Part shown: in pieces, positions 7,287 to 15,870 of the stretch | Layout: the number at the start of each line of letters is the position of its first letter | Position numbering within the stretch: the stretch's first letter is position 1 | Assembly (NCBI GenBank): GCA_963800235.1 | Contig: CAWDAD010000001.1 | Span: 1,612,001-1,676,000, forward strand | Source: CAVVNP01 sp963800235 | Lineage (GTDB): Bacteria; Actinomycetota; Acidimicrobiia; Acidimicrobiales; Iamiaceae | Length of the DNA: 64,000 bases | Reading direction: 5' to 3' | Translations under genes and position numbers: made by a program | Notes under the pieces: generated by a model | Databases searched by the model: none | Told to the model about the DNA's origin: nothing | Seen by the model: the letters and a program-made list of their open reading frames with translations, nothing else

Positions 7287-8381
7287 TCAGCCGGCCCGGG
7301 CGGCCCGGTACTCGGCGACGACCGGCTCGAGCTGGGCCGGGGTCGCGCCGTGCAGGATCACCCCGTCGCAGCCGAGGTCGAGCTGGTGGCGCACCGCGGC
7401 GGCGCACCGCTGGGGCGAGCCGGTGGCGCTGGGCGCCAACCACTCGTCGGGCAGGAGGGTCGCCACGTGCTCGAGCTGCTCGGTGGTCGCCGCCGTGTCG
7501 AGGCCCGGCACGCTGCGGACCACCTCGTCGGCCAGGAACCGGTCGAGCACGGCCGGGTCCCAGCCGTTGGTGCGCACCAGCAGGTCGCCGTAGCCCTGGA
7601 GGTAGGTGCCGAGCCGACCGACCGTCTTCATCAGCCGCACGTCCTCGGGCAGGTGGTCACCGACGGTGGCGAAGCACGACCACACCCGCACCTCGGCCGG
7701 GTCGCGGCCGGCCCGCTCGGCGGCCGCCTTCACGGTCTCGACGCAGCGCGCGGTGGTCTCGTCGGTGAAGTACGTGTGCAGGACGACCTCGTCGAAGGTG
7801 CGTCCGCCGAGCTCGAGTGTGTTGCGCCCGAAGGCCACCAGCCCGAGCGGGAGGTGCTCGTCGAGCGACGGGTCCAGGTGCAGCACCGGGAACCGCCCGG
7901 CCGGCCCGTCGTGGCCGAAGACGGCCTCGCCGCGGAACAGGCGGCGGAGCAGCCCGGCGACGTCCTCCATCTGGGCGGTGGTGACGTGGTCGATGCCGTA
8001 GGCGTCCTGCAGGGCGGTGATCCCCCGCCCGAGCCCGAGCACGAAGCGCCCAGCGGTCAGGCTCTGCATCGTCCGGGCGAAGCCGGCGGTCACCATCAGG
8101 TGCCGGGTGTTGTGGTTGGTGGCCGCCGTCTCGATGCGGATGCGGTGGCTCACCGCCCCGGCGGCCCCGGACAGGGTGGCCGCCTCCTTCTTGTTGTAGC
8201 GCTCGGACACGAAGGCGGTCCCCAGCCCGAGCCGCTCGCCCTCGACCACCTCGTCGACCAGGTCGCGCGACGAGTCGGGCTGCCCGGCCAGCAGGTAGAA
8301 GCCCAGCTCGTCGAGCACGGCGAGCGAGTCCTCGCCGGGCGGCGGGTCGTCGGGCATCGGGCCGTCGGGCGTGGCGGGCAT
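7287..8381 (-). CDS. LLM-class (luciferase-like) F420-dependent oxidoreductase
   Basis: This 364-residue TIM-barrel oxidoreductase of the bacterial luciferase superfamily shows LGFYLLAGQPDSSRDLVDEVVEGERLGLGTAFVSERYNKKEAATLSGAAGAVSHRIRIETAATNHNTRHLMVTAGFARTMQSLTAGRFVLGLGRG in the order usual for TIGR03857-like F420-dependent enzymes. Members reduce or oxidise diverse substrates; none can be assigned. The ATG at 8381 is preceded by GGAGGATG. It lies alone, convergent with the GGDEF gene and divergent from the UBP zinc-finger gene. Confidence 0.88.
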   Translation of the reverse strand: MPATPDGPMPDDPPPGEDSLAVLDELGFYLLAGQPDSSRDLVDEVVEGERLGLGTAFVSERYNKKEAATLSGAAGAVSHRIRIETAATNHNTRHLMVTAGFARTMQSLTAGRFVLGLGRGITALQDAYGIDHVTTAQMEDVAGLLRRLFRGEAVFGHDGPAGRFPVLHLDPSLDEHLPLGLVAFGRNTLELGGRTFDEVVLHTYFTDETTARCVETVKAAAERAGRDPAEVRVWSCFATVGDHLPEDVRLMKTVGRLGTYLQGYGDLLVRTNGWDPAVLDRFLADEVVRSVPGLDTAATTEQLEHVATLLPDEWLAPSATGSPQRCAAAVRHQLDLGCDGVILHGATPAQLEPVVAEYRAARAG

Positions 8382-8501
8382 CGGCCCATCCTCCCGCCTG
8401 GCGGCATCGGCTGCTGCCCGGCCGGTGTCCGGTACCGCAGCGGCAGGAGCGCGTCGGCGGTCGGTACCGTGGCCGCGCCCGTCCCGCTCCCGGAGGTCGT
8501 C

Positions 8502-8795
8502 GTGCCCACCCCCTGCAGCCACATCGACACCATCCGCACCGAGCGCGCCAGCGGCGACGGCTGCGTCGAGTGCCTCGAGTCCGGCGACCGGTGGCTCCAC
8601 CTGCGGCGGTGCACCACCTGTGGTCACGTCGGCTGCTGCGACAGCTCACCCAACCGCCACGCCACCGCCCACTTCCACGGCACCGAGCACCCGATCATGC
8701 AGTCCTACGAGCCGGGCGAGGACTGGTACTGGTGCTACGTGGACGAGATCGCCTTCGAGCGCGACGGCGCCCCGCCGAGCCCCTCGCACCGCTGA
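8502..8795 (+). CDS. UBP-type zinc-finger protein
   Basis: This 97-residue protein consists almost entirely of a ZnF-UBP domain. Candidate zinc ligands are visible in C-x-H (CSHI), CVEC, CTTCGHVGCC, HATAHFHGTEH and a C-terminal EDWYWCYVDE, the block that in eukaryotic UBPs binds free C-terminal diglycine. Standalone bacterial copies are frequent in actinobacteria, where their ligand is unknown; a link to Pup or other modifiers is speculation. The GTG at 8502 has CGGAGG at six bases. Confidence 0.87.
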   Translation: MPTPCSHIDTIRTERASGDGCVECLESGDRWLHLRRCTTCGHVGCCDSSPNRHATAHFHGTEHPIMQSYEPGEDWYWCYVDEIAFERDGAPPSPSHR

Positions 8796-9252
8796 CCCCG
8801 CCGTTCGGCGCCGGCCAGGTCTTGTTGACCGATCAGTCAGTCAGTTGGCTACGCTCTCCGACGGTGGTCGGAAGCCCCGCACATCGGATGGCCCTCGGAG
8901 CCCTGCGACGCCTGGTCCGGCCGGACCCGGCGGGACCCGAGCGCCGCCCGGACGGCCCGATCCAGGTGGCGGCACGCGGGTCGTGCGGCCCCGACCACGA
9001 ACCCCGCACCGGCGGGCGCGGGCGAGCGTCCGCCGGTGCGTCGGGGACCGGGACGGCCGGAGCCGACGCGGTCCCGGCCGCCGAAGACGCCAGCCCCTGA
9101 TCCGTCGCAGCTCGTGGCCCGCCCCGTCGCACCGCTGGGCCGGGAGCACGTTCGAAGAGCTGGGCGCGGACATCTGCTGGGGGGTGTCCGTGCCTGGCCC
9201 GCCGCCGCCTCGACCGGGTGGGCCGTCGCGGCCCGTCGGTAGGGTGCTGGCG
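8796..9252. other. 457-base intergenic region with one possible operator
   Basis: No convincing gene is present. A 70-codon frame (ATG 8888 to 9100, plus) exists, but its composition (proline, glycine, arginine runs) looks like random GC-rich DNA. The only structured element is a near-palindrome at 8826-8839. The rest appears to be a long leader or degenerate sequence before the TetR gene at 9253. Confidence 0.5.
8826..8839. promoter_or_regulatory. TetR-type operator candidate
   Basis: TGACCGATCAGTCA is a 14-base palindrome with one mismatched pair, followed by extra GTCA/CAGT repeats (CAGTCAGTCAGTTGG). It resembles half-sites of TetR operators. It lies over 400 bases upstream of the TetR start at 9253, so it may mark a long-leader promoter. 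Confidence 0.4.
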
Positions 9253-9909
9253 ATGGCCCGCACCACCAGGCCGTTGCACCGTCGGCGGGCGGTCAGCGAT
9301 GCGGACAAGGAACGGCGTCGCGACGACATCCTCGACGCGGCCAAGGCCGAGTTCGCCGAGAAGGGCTTCACCGCCACCACCATCGCCGACGTCGCGCGGC
9401 GGGCGGAGCTGTCCTACGGCAGCGTCTACTGGTACTTCGACTCCAAGGACGAGCTGTTCCACACGCTCATGGCGTCCGAGGAGCAGGCCCTCCGCGACGC
9501 GGTGTCGACCGCGACCGCCGCGGTCGACGCACCCATGGGCGACCCCGAGGTGCTCCGCGTCGCCGTGCAGGCGACCTTCGAGTTCTTCGAGTCCGACGCC
9601 GCCACCGTCAAGCTGCTCTTCCGTGACGCCTACGCCCTCGGCGGCGGGATCGAGGAGCACCTCGGCGGCATCTACGAGCGGTTCCTCGACCAGCTCGAGC
9701 TGTTCGTCGTCGCCGCCCAGGAGCGGGGCGAGATGATCGACGCGTCACCCCGGCTGACCGCCGTCGGCCTCGGCGCCCTGATCGGCCAGCTCTGCTACCG
9801 GCGGCTGGCCACCGACGACGGCGTCGACGCCGCCGGCGTGGCCGACTTCGCCGTCCACTTCGCCCTCGACGGCCTCCGTCCCCGACCGCCGGGAGCCGAC
9901 GAGCGGTAG
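9253..9909 (+). CDS. TetR/AcrR-family transcriptional regulator
   Basis: This 218-residue repressor has a helix-turn-helix in residues about 16-65 (RRRDDILDAAKAEFAEKGFTATTIADVARRAELSYGSVYWYFDSKDELFHTLM), followed by an all-helical ligand and dimerisation domain. The C-terminus matches the broad TetR_C family around fatty-acid regulators (FEFFESDAATVKLLFRDAYALGGGIEEHL). It is convergent with the FMO gene at 9960. The target is unknown; the near-palindrome at 8826 is a candidate site. The ATG at 9253 follows a GTAGGG-type ribosome site. Confidence 0.88.
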   Translation: MARTTRPLHRRRAVSDADKERRRDDILDAAKAEFAEKGFTATTIADVARRAELSYGSVYWYFDSKDELFHTLMASEEQALRDAVSTATAAVDAPMGDPEVLRVAVQATFEFFESDAATVKLLFRDAYALGGGIEEHLGGIYERFLDQLELFVVAAQERGEMIDASPRLTAVGLGALIGQLCYRRLATDDGVDAAGVADFAVHFALDGLRPRPPGADER

Positions 9910-9914
9910 CTCCC

Positions 9915-9956
9915 GTCCGCCGCCGGCCCGGCCGACACCGCGCCGGCTCGGCGGAC
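9915..9956. terminator. Bidirectional hairpin between convergent genes
   Basis: GTCCGCC (9915-9921) pairs with GGCGGAC (9950-9956), and an inner GCCGGC (22-27) pairs with GCCGGC (42-47). The hairpin fills the 50-base gap between the TetR stop and the FMO stop. No T-tract. Confidence 0.55.
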
Positions 9957-9959
9957 CGG

Positions 9960-11321
9960 TCAGCTGGATGCCACGGTGCCGACCGCGGCCGGCACCCGCA
10001 GGTGGTCGTAGGCGCCGTCGGCCAGCGGCGGCCAGCCCAGCTGCGTGCGGATGCGGGCCATCTGCTTGCGGTACGCGGTGATCTCGACGTAGGTGGCGTG
10101 GCGATCGGAGCCGACGAAGCGGATGCCGCCGGACAGGTCCGGCCGGTCGGTGGCGATCAGCCGGTCGACGGCCATGGCCCGCTTCCCGCCCGCGGCCCGG
10201 TCGCCGATGGCGCGGACGATCAGGTCGGCCATCTCGTCGAAGAGCTTGTAGGCACCGCCGTTGGTCTCCATGTAGCCGAGGGCGTACAGGTGCCGGTCCT
10301 CCCGGCTGAACAGGTTCAGGTACAGGTCGGGGCGCCCGTGGGTCCAGGTGAAGTGGCGCCGGTCCACGTAGGGGATGTCCCAGCGGTAGCCGGTGGCGCA
10401 CAGCACCAGGTCGAACTCGGCGCGGGTGCCGTCGACGAAGTGCACCATCCGCCCCTCGAACCGCTCGACGTCGGGTCGGGCCTCGATGTCGCCGTGGGCC
10501 AGGTGGTGCAGCAGCTGGGTGTTCAGGATCGGGTGGGTCTCGAACAGCTTGTGGTCGGGTTCGGGCAGGCCGTACCGGCCGAGCCGCCCGTTCATCACCC
10601 GCAGCATCGCCCCGAGCACCCGCTGCTCGATCCACATGGGCAGGTGCGGACCGGAGGCGGCGAAGGCGTCGCTCGGGATGCCGAAGACGTGCTTGGGCAC
10701 GAAGTGGTACCCGCGCCGCAGGCTGATGGCCGCCCCCGATGCCGCCCGGGCGGCGTCGCAGGCGATGTCGACGCCGGAGTTGCCGGCGCCGATGACGAGC
10801 ACCCGCCTGCCCTCGAGCTCCTTGGTCGACCGGTACGTCTGGGAGTGGCGCAGCTCGCCGGTGAACTCGCCGGGGTAGTCGGGCAGCGTGGCGTGCCAGT
10901 TGGTGCCGGTGGCGCAGACCAGGTCGGTGGCCTCGTGGGCCTCGCCGTCGTCGGTGGTGACCCGCCAGCCGTCGGGGGTGCGCTCGGTGCGGCGGACGCC
11001 GAGGCCGAGCCGGATGTGGCGGCGAAGGTCGTAGGCATCCGCGAACGCCTGCATGTACTCGAGGATCTGCCGGTGCGAGGGGTAGTCGGGGTAGTCCTCG
11101 GGCATGGGGAAGTCGTGGAAGTGCGACTGGGTCTTCGACGAGATGAAGTGGGCCGAGTCGTAGACGGGTGAGCCGGGGTTCGACTGGTCCCACAGCCCGC
11201 CGAGGCCGTGGTGGCGCTCGAACACCTCGAAGTCGAGGCCCCGGGCGAGCAGCGCCCGGGTGAGCGCCAACCCCGCCGGACCCCCTCCGACCACGCACAC
11301 CTTCGGCGACGACCCGGTCAC
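9960..11321 (-). CDS. Flavin-containing (FMO/BVMO-type) monooxygenase
   Basis: This 453-residue FAD- and NADPH-dependent monooxygenase has a first Rossmann motif VVGGGPAGLAL (residues 10-20), the FMO fingerprint FTGELRHSQTY (153-163, F-x-G-x3-H-x3-Y), a second nucleotide motif VIGAGNSGVDIA (177-188) and an ATGYRWDIPY block. Enzymes of this group hydroxylate N or S atoms or carry out Baeyer-Villiger insertions, for example in ketone or terpenoid catabolism. The GTG at 11321 gives a normal N-terminus immediately before the first motif. It is divergent from the thiolase gene at 11495. Confidence 0.9.
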   Translation of the reverse strand: MTGSSPKVCVVGGGPAGLALTRALLARGLDFEVFERHHGLGGLWDQSNPGSPVYDSAHFISSKTQSHFHDFPMPEDYPDYPSHRQILEYMQAFADAYDLRRHIRLGLGVRRTERTPDGWRVTTDDGEAHEATDLVCATGTNWHATLPDYPGEFTGELRHSQTYRSTKELEGRRVLVIGAGNSGVDIACDAARAASGAAISLRRGYHFVPKHVFGIPSDAFAASGPHLPMWIEQRVLGAMLRVMNGRLGRYGLPEPDHKLFETHPILNTQLLHHLAHGDIEARPDVERFEGRMVHFVDGTRAEFDLVLCATGYRWDIPYVDRRHFTWTHGRPDLYLNLFSREDRHLYALGYMETNGGAYKLFDEMADLIVRAIGDRAAGGKRAMAVDRLIATDRPDLSGGIRFVGSDRHATYVEITAYRKQMARIRTQLGWPPLADGAYDHLRVPAAVGTVASS

Positions 11322-11494
11322 GCCCCCGACCCTACGGGCAGTCCGCTGCGGGGGAGGTCCAAGACGCGCCGGGCCACCCTGGTGGGCGCACCTGCCGGGT
11401 GCCGCCGAGGATCGGCTGGGGCTCGCTGGTCCCCCACCCGGAGGGGGTCCGGGAGCGCACCGCCGGCGCCCACGCACCGGGTACCGTCGCCGCG

Positions 11495-12955
11495 ATGGCC
11501 GAACCTGCCGGCGGGACCTCGCCCGCCATCGTCGGGGTGGGGCAGGTCGCCAACCACGACGAGGACCGCATCGTCCACCCCGTCGAGCTGGTGGGCGAGG
11601 CCACCCGGGCCGCCCTGGACGACGCCGGGCTGACCCTGGCCGACGTCCGTGGCGTGCTGGCCTCGCCGCTGACGGTGCGCGACGCCGTACCCGCCAGCGA
11701 CCAGGTCGCCGAGCACCTCGACCTCGCCCCCGGCCTGCGGGTCACCGCCGCCTACTCGGGCTGCGGGCCGCACCGGTTGCTCGGGCGGGCGCTGGCGGCG
11801 GTGGCCGAGGGCGGCGGCCCGGTGCTGGTCGTCGGCGGCATCGCCGACGCGTCCGTCGCCCGGGCCCGCCGCCAGGGCGTCGAACCGCCGGCCGCCCCGA
11901 CCGCACCCTGGTCGCAGGGCTCGGAGCAGGCCGCCACGCGCCGGCCCCGGGCCCTCCGGACCGCCGAGGTGGCCTCCGGGGCGGGGATGCCGCCGAGTTG
12001 GTTCGCCCTGGTCGAGAGCGCCCGGCCGGGAGCGACGCTCGACGGCGACCACCGACGGCGCCTGGGCGAGCTGCTGGCCCCGTTCACCGAGGTGGCCGCC
12101 GGCCGCCCGGACCTGGCGTGGTTCCCGACCACCAGGAGCCCGGCCGAGATCGCCCGGCCGACGCCGGACAACCGCCTGGTCGCCGAGCCGTACACCAAGC
12201 GGATGTGCTCGTTCCCGACCGTCGACCTCGCCGCGACGGCGGTCGTCGCCCCCGCCCCCGTCGACGACGAGCGGGCGGTCCGGCCCCGGGCTCTGGTCGC
12301 GGGCAGGCAGTCCGGCCCACCGTCGACGTGGCGGGACATGGGCCGGTTCGAGGCGATGGAGCGGACCGTCGCCGCGGCGCTGGCCAGCGCCGGCGTCGAG
12401 CCCGTCGATCTGGCCGCCTTCGACCTGTACTCGTGCTTCCCCGCTGCGGTGGAGCTGGCCCTCGACGCCTTCGGCGTGGCCGCCGACGATCCCCGCCCGT
12501 TCACCGCCACGGGGGGCCTGCCCTACTTCGGCGGGCCGGGCGCCTCGTACTCGCTGCACGGCCTGGTGTCGTCGGTCGAGCGGTTGCGCACCGACCCCGG
12601 CTCGCTGGCGGCGGTGGTGGGGGTCGGCGGCATGGTCACCGACGCCTCCGCCGCCGTCCTCGGCATCGGCCACGAGCTGGGGCCGGTGGTGACCCTCGAC
12701 CCGGTGCCCGCCGCGGCGGCCATCCGGGAGACCGCCGACGGGCCGGCGGTGGTCGACGCCATGACCGTGCTCCACGACCGGGACCGGGGCCCCGTGGCTG
12801 CGCCCGTCGTCGCCCGCCTGCCCGACGGCTCGCGGGTCGGCGCCCGCGCCGCCGACCCCGGGCTGCCGGCCGCGACGTCGGGCTCCTCGTTGGTCGGCCG
12901 CCGGGTCGAGCTGCGCACCGACGACGACGGCCACGTCACCTACGCCCTGCCCTGA
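11495..12955 (+). CDS. SCP-x-type thiolase / acetyl-CoA acetyltransferase-like protein
   Basis: This 486-residue member of the SCP-x thiolase branch has a recognisable N-terminal half (IVGVGQVANHDEDRIVHPVELVGEATRAALDDAGL). A candidate nucleophile is Cys90 in YSGCGPHRLLGRAL, replacing the CxS context of classical thiolases. The late block DLYSCFPAAVELAL and FTATGGLPYFGGPGASYSLHGL is typical of this clade. Such proteins thiolytically cleave or modify branched or sterol side-chain acyl-CoAs, usually with a small DUF35/OB partner that is not seen here. It is divergent from the FMO and followed by a degenerate family-A hairpin repeat. Confidence 0.85.
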   Translation: MAEPAGGTSPAIVGVGQVANHDEDRIVHPVELVGEATRAALDDAGLTLADVRGVLASPLTVRDAVPASDQVAEHLDLAPGLRVTAAYSGCGPHRLLGRALAAVAEGGGPVLVVGGIADASVARARRQGVEPPAAPTAPWSQGSEQAATRRPRALRTAEVASGAGMPPSWFALVESARPGATLDGDHRRRLGELLAPFTEVAAGRPDLAWFPTTRSPAEIARPTPDNRLVAEPYTKRMCSFPTVDLAATAVVAPAPVDDERAVRPRALVAGRQSGPPSTWRDMGRFEAMERTVAAALASAGVEPVDLAAFDLYSCFPAAVELALDAFGVAADDPRPFTATGGLPYFGGPGASYSLHGLVSSVERLRTDPGSLAAVVGVGGMVTDASAAVLGIGHELGPVVTLDPVPAAAAIRETADGPAVVDAMTVLHDRDRGPVAAPVVARLPDGSRVGARAADPGLPAATSGSSLVGRRVELRTDDDGHVTYALP

Positions 12956-12970
12956 CCGCCCACCCGCGTG

Positions 12971-13002
12971 CTCGAGACGAGGAGCGTGCCTCCACGCGCC
13001 TC
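12971..13002 (+). repeat. Hairpin repeat family A, degenerate copy
   Basis: CTCGAGACGAGGAGCGTGCC and the following CACGCGCCTC align with the 5' arm and loop of the copies at 14534 and 40228, but the outer 3' arm is lost. An inner hairpin (GAGG...GCGTG against CACGC...CCTC) survives. It begins 15 bases after the thiolase stop. Confidence 0.6.
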
Positions 13003-13062
13003 ACCGGCCCGGACCGGCCGCCGCCGGTAGGGTTTGCGATCGGCAATCGTCGGGAGGCGGTC

Positions 13063-14520
13063 GTGACCAAGTCGAAGGCGGGGGTGCGGGTAGGAGCGGT
13101 GCTGGTCGCCGGGCTGCTGGCCTGGTCGGTGTCGGGCTGCGTGATCGAGCCGGCGACGGTCATCACCGTGCCGGCGATCTTCCCGAACTTCAGCCGCGAC
13201 ATCACCGACTACGTGAACCGGTGCAACCCGTCGACGCCCACGTCGGTGCAGGTCACCACCGACGACGCCACCACCGTCTCGGTGGACGGCGGCCCGTCCC
13301 GGACCGGCCAGTTCCAGGTCTCGGTGCCCCAGCAGGTCGGCCGGCGCTTCGTCATCGCGGTCACCAAGGACGGCATCACCACGACCCACAGCGTGCGGTG
13401 CCTCCCGCCCGACTTCCCGGACTTCGAGGTCACCCGCTACCAGGCCACCCAGGCCCAGTACTACGTGACCCTGCCGTTCAGCTTCAGCAGCCCGAGCGGC
13501 TACCCGACCATCTTCGACGACCACGGCGTGCCCATCTGGTGGGCTCCGCAGACCAACGGGTACTACGCAGCCCTGCTCCCCGACGGCAACCCGATGTGGA
13601 TCCACGACGGGGTGTTCGAGGAGCACAGCCTGAACGGCGCGCTGGTGCGGACCTACAGCACCGTGGGCCAGCCCCTCGACGGGCACGAGCTGGTCGTGCT
13701 GCCGAACGGCAACCACCTGGTGGCATCCCTCACCCCGCGCCCGCACACCGACCTGAGCTCGTGGGGCGGGCCGAGCGACGTCACCATCACCGACCACGTC
13801 GTCCAGGAGGTCGACCCCTCGGGCCAGGTGGTCTGGTCGTGGGACACCGCCGACCACATCCCGGTCAGCGAGACGGCTCCGTACTGGCAGCAGAGCGAGC
13901 TGGCCACCCCCGGCGGCGGCTTCGGCAACAACTACGACCCGTACCACATCAACTCGATCGAGCCCGACGGCGACGGGCTCGTGCTGTCGTTCCGCCACCT
14001 CGATGCGGTGTTCAAGATCAACGGGAGCACCGGCGCCATCGAGTGGAAGCTGGGCGGCACGCTCCGGCCCGAGAGCCTGGCCTTCGTGAACGACCCGGTC
14101 GCCGCCCAGGGCGGGGCCTTCGCCGGCCAGCACGACGCCCGGATCCTGAGCGACGGGACGCTCACCCTGTTCGACGACGGCACCGACCGGGCCCGACCGC
14201 CTCGCGGCGTCGCCTACCGGCTCGACCTGAACCGGCGCCGGGCCACGCTGGTGCAGCAGGTCGCCGACCCGGACGTCTTCGCCACCATCTGCTGCGGCAG
14301 CGCCCGGGTGCTCGCCCCCCGGGGCAACTACGTCTTCGGCTGGGGCGGCAACCCCGACTCGTCCCCCGACATCACCGAGATGACGCCGTCGGGCCAGCGC
14401 ACCATCTCGATCCGCTTCCCCGACGACGCCGTCTACCGGGCGCTGCCGGTCCCGTTCAACGCCATCTCGCCGGAGTCGCTGCGCCAGGGCATGGACGCGC
14501 AGTACGGCGTCCAACCCTGA
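13063..14520 (+). CDS. Exported lipoprotein arylsulfotransferase (ASST-like)
   Basis: This 485-residue predicted lipoprotein has a signal peptide (residues 1-25) with the lipobox SVSGC (Cys26). It has a beta-rich N-terminal domain, then a six-bladed propeller of the arylsulfotransferase family. Visible blades include FDDHGVPIWW, LPDGNPMWIHDG, DGHELVVLPNGNHLV, EVDPSGQVVWSWDTADHIP, YDPYHINSIEPDGDGLVLSFRHLDAVFKIN and FAGQHDARILSDGTLTLFDDG. His295 in PYHINS is the likely transferred-sulfate residue by family analogy. PAPS-independent sulfate transfer between phenols outside the membrane is expected. The GTG at 13063 has GGGAGG. The gene is bracketed by two copies of hairpin family A. Confidence 0.87.
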   Translation: MTKSKAGVRVGAVLVAGLLAWSVSGCVIEPATVITVPAIFPNFSRDITDYVNRCNPSTPTSVQVTTDDATTVSVDGGPSRTGQFQVSVPQQVGRRFVIAVTKDGITTTHSVRCLPPDFPDFEVTRYQATQAQYYVTLPFSFSSPSGYPTIFDDHGVPIWWAPQTNGYYAALLPDGNPMWIHDGVFEEHSLNGALVRTYSTVGQPLDGHELVVLPNGNHLVASLTPRPHTDLSSWGGPSDVTITDHVVQEVDPSGQVVWSWDTADHIPVSETAPYWQQSELATPGGGFGNNYDPYHINSIEPDGDGLVLSFRHLDAVFKINGSTGAIEWKLGGTLRPESLAFVNDPVAAQGGAFAGQHDARILSDGTLTLFDDGTDRARPPRGVAYRLDLNRRRATLVQQVADPDVFATICCGSARVLAPRGNYVFGWGGNPDSSPDITEMTPSGQRTISIRFPDDAVYRALPVPFNAISPESLRQGMDAQYGVQP

Positions 14521-14533
14521 TCCGACCGCGAGG

Positions 14534-14579
14534 TTCTCGGGACGAGGAGCGCGCGTCCACGCGACCCTTGTCCCGAGAA
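14534..14579. repeat. Hairpin repeat family A, intact copy; probable terminator
   Basis: TTCTCGGGACGAGG (14534-14547) pairs with the block at 14566-14579 over 14 bp with one G-T wobble. The 18-base loop contains a GCGCGCGTCCACGCG core. It lies 14 bases after the arylsulfotransferase stop and between convergent genes. The sequence is nearly repeated at 40228 and partly at 12971. Confidence 0.8.
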
Positions 14580-14618
14580 ACGGGTGGGACGCCACGGTGA
14601 CGCCGGGGGGCGCGCAGG

Positions 14619-15860
14619 TCAGGCGGCGGGAGGCTCGACCACGACCGGCACGCTCGACCAGCCCCGCACGGTGGAGGTGTGGAGGCGGACGGCGTGCTCG
14701 TGGTCGACGTCCCAGGTCGGGTGGCGGGCCAGCAGCTCCTCGAGGGCGATGCGACCCTCCAGCCGGGCCAGCGCCGCGCCCAGGCAGAAGTGGATGCCGT
14801 AGCCGAAGGACACCTGGCGGTCGAAGTGGCGGCGCACGTCGAAGCGCTCGGCGTCGGGATAGGTGCGCTCGTCGCGCCCGGCCGAGCCGGTCAGGAGCAG
14901 CACCTTGCTGCCGGCGGGGACGGCGGTGCCGTGGAGCGTCACGTCGCGGGTGGTGAAGCGACCCTGCACCGGCGACGGCGCCTCGTAGCGCAGCAGCTCC
15001 TCGACCGCGTTCGGGATGAGCGACGGGTCGTCGACCAGCACCCGGCGCTCGTCGGGGTGACGGGCCAGCAGCACCGAGGCCCAGCCGATGAGCCGGGCGA
15101 CGGTCTCGGTGCCGGCGCTGATCAGCAGGTTGGCGAACCGCGCCGCCGCGTCGATGGTCAGCCGCTGGGGCTCGCCGTCGGGACCCGGCACCTCGGCCCG
15201 GACCAGCGCGGTCAGCAGGTCGTCGCGGGGCTCCTGCAGCCGCTCGGACATCCGCTCGGACAGGTAGCCGTGCAGGGTCAGCCCGGCCTGGAAGGAGACG
15301 TCGTTGACCATGCCGATGCCGGGCTCGATGTGGAAGACCTGGTCGATCCAGCCCTTCACCATCCGGCGGTCGGCCAGGTCGACGCCGAGCAGCTCGGTGA
15401 TGACGAGCGACGGGAGCTGGGCGCCGAAGTCCTCCACCAGGTCGAAGGGCTCGCCGGGCCGCCACCCGTCGAGCAGCTCGCCGCACAGGGCCCGGATGTG
15501 GGGCTCGAGGTCGCTGATGCGGCGAGGGGTGAAGGCCCGGGAGACCAGCGCCCGGTGCCGGGTGTGCTCGGGCGGGTCCATGAAGATCATCATCCCGGTG
15601 CCCATGGGCCGCTCGGACATGAGCTCGAGCACGGTGCCGTGGGCGGACGAGAAGGTGTCCGGGTCGCGGTGGGCGGCCTCGACGTCCTCGTACCGGCTGA
15701 GGGCCCAGAAGTCGAGGTCGTCGTTTCGGTAGACGGGGGCCTCGTCGCGCATCCGCCGCCAGATCTCGTAGGGCTCGGTGTCGATGTCGACGTCGAAGGG
15801 GTCCCAGTACAGGGCGTCGGTCGATCCGGTCGACCCCGTGGCGGCGCGGGAGGTGCTCAC
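14619..15860 (-). CDS. Cytochrome P450
   Basis: This 413-residue soluble class I P450 has an I-helix oxygen-binding motif ISAGTETVARL, the K-helix E-x2-R in VEELLR, and the haem loop FGYGIHFCLGAALAR with the proximal Cys359. The N-terminus carries no membrane anchor. The type (SERPMGTGMMIFMDPPEHTRHRALVSRAFTPRR) is common for bacterial terpenoid, steroid or fatty-acid hydroxylases, but the CYP family cannot be named by eye. It starts 10 bases after the amidohydrolase stop (same strand), so the two form an operon under the operator at 17075. No ferredoxin gene is adjacent. Confidence 0.93.
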   Translation of the reverse strand: MSTSRAATGSTGSTDALYWDPFDVDIDTEPYEIWRRMRDEAPVYRNDDLDFWALSRYEDVEAAHRDPDTFSSAHGTVLELMSERPMGTGMMIFMDPPEHTRHRALVSRAFTPRRISDLEPHIRALCGELLDGWRPGEPFDLVEDFGAQLPSLVITELLGVDLADRRMVKGWIDQVFHIEPGIGMVNDVSFQAGLTLHGYLSERMSERLQEPRDDLLTALVRAEVPGPDGEPQRLTIDAAARFANLLISAGTETVARLIGWASVLLARHPDERRVLVDDPSLIPNAVEELLRYEAPSPVQGRFTTRDVTLHGTAVPAGSKVLLLTGSAGRDERTYPDAERFDVRRHFDRQVSFGYGIHFCLGAALARLEGRIALEELLARHPTWDVDHEHAVRLHTSTVRGWSSVPVVVEPPAA

Positions 15861-15870
15861 GTCGAGCGTT

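Noticed and set aside
8888..9100. Possible 70-residue protein in the gap before the TetR gene
   Set aside because: Arginine, proline and glycine runs typical of unselected GC-rich frames, no ribosome site and no recognisable family; recorded only as an intergenic remark.
12940..15486. 848-residue minus-strand frame over the arylsulfotransferase and P450 genes
   Set aside because: It is out of frame with the P450 and mirrors the lipoprotein; its sequence is valine/glycine/histidine-rich noise typical of shadow frames.
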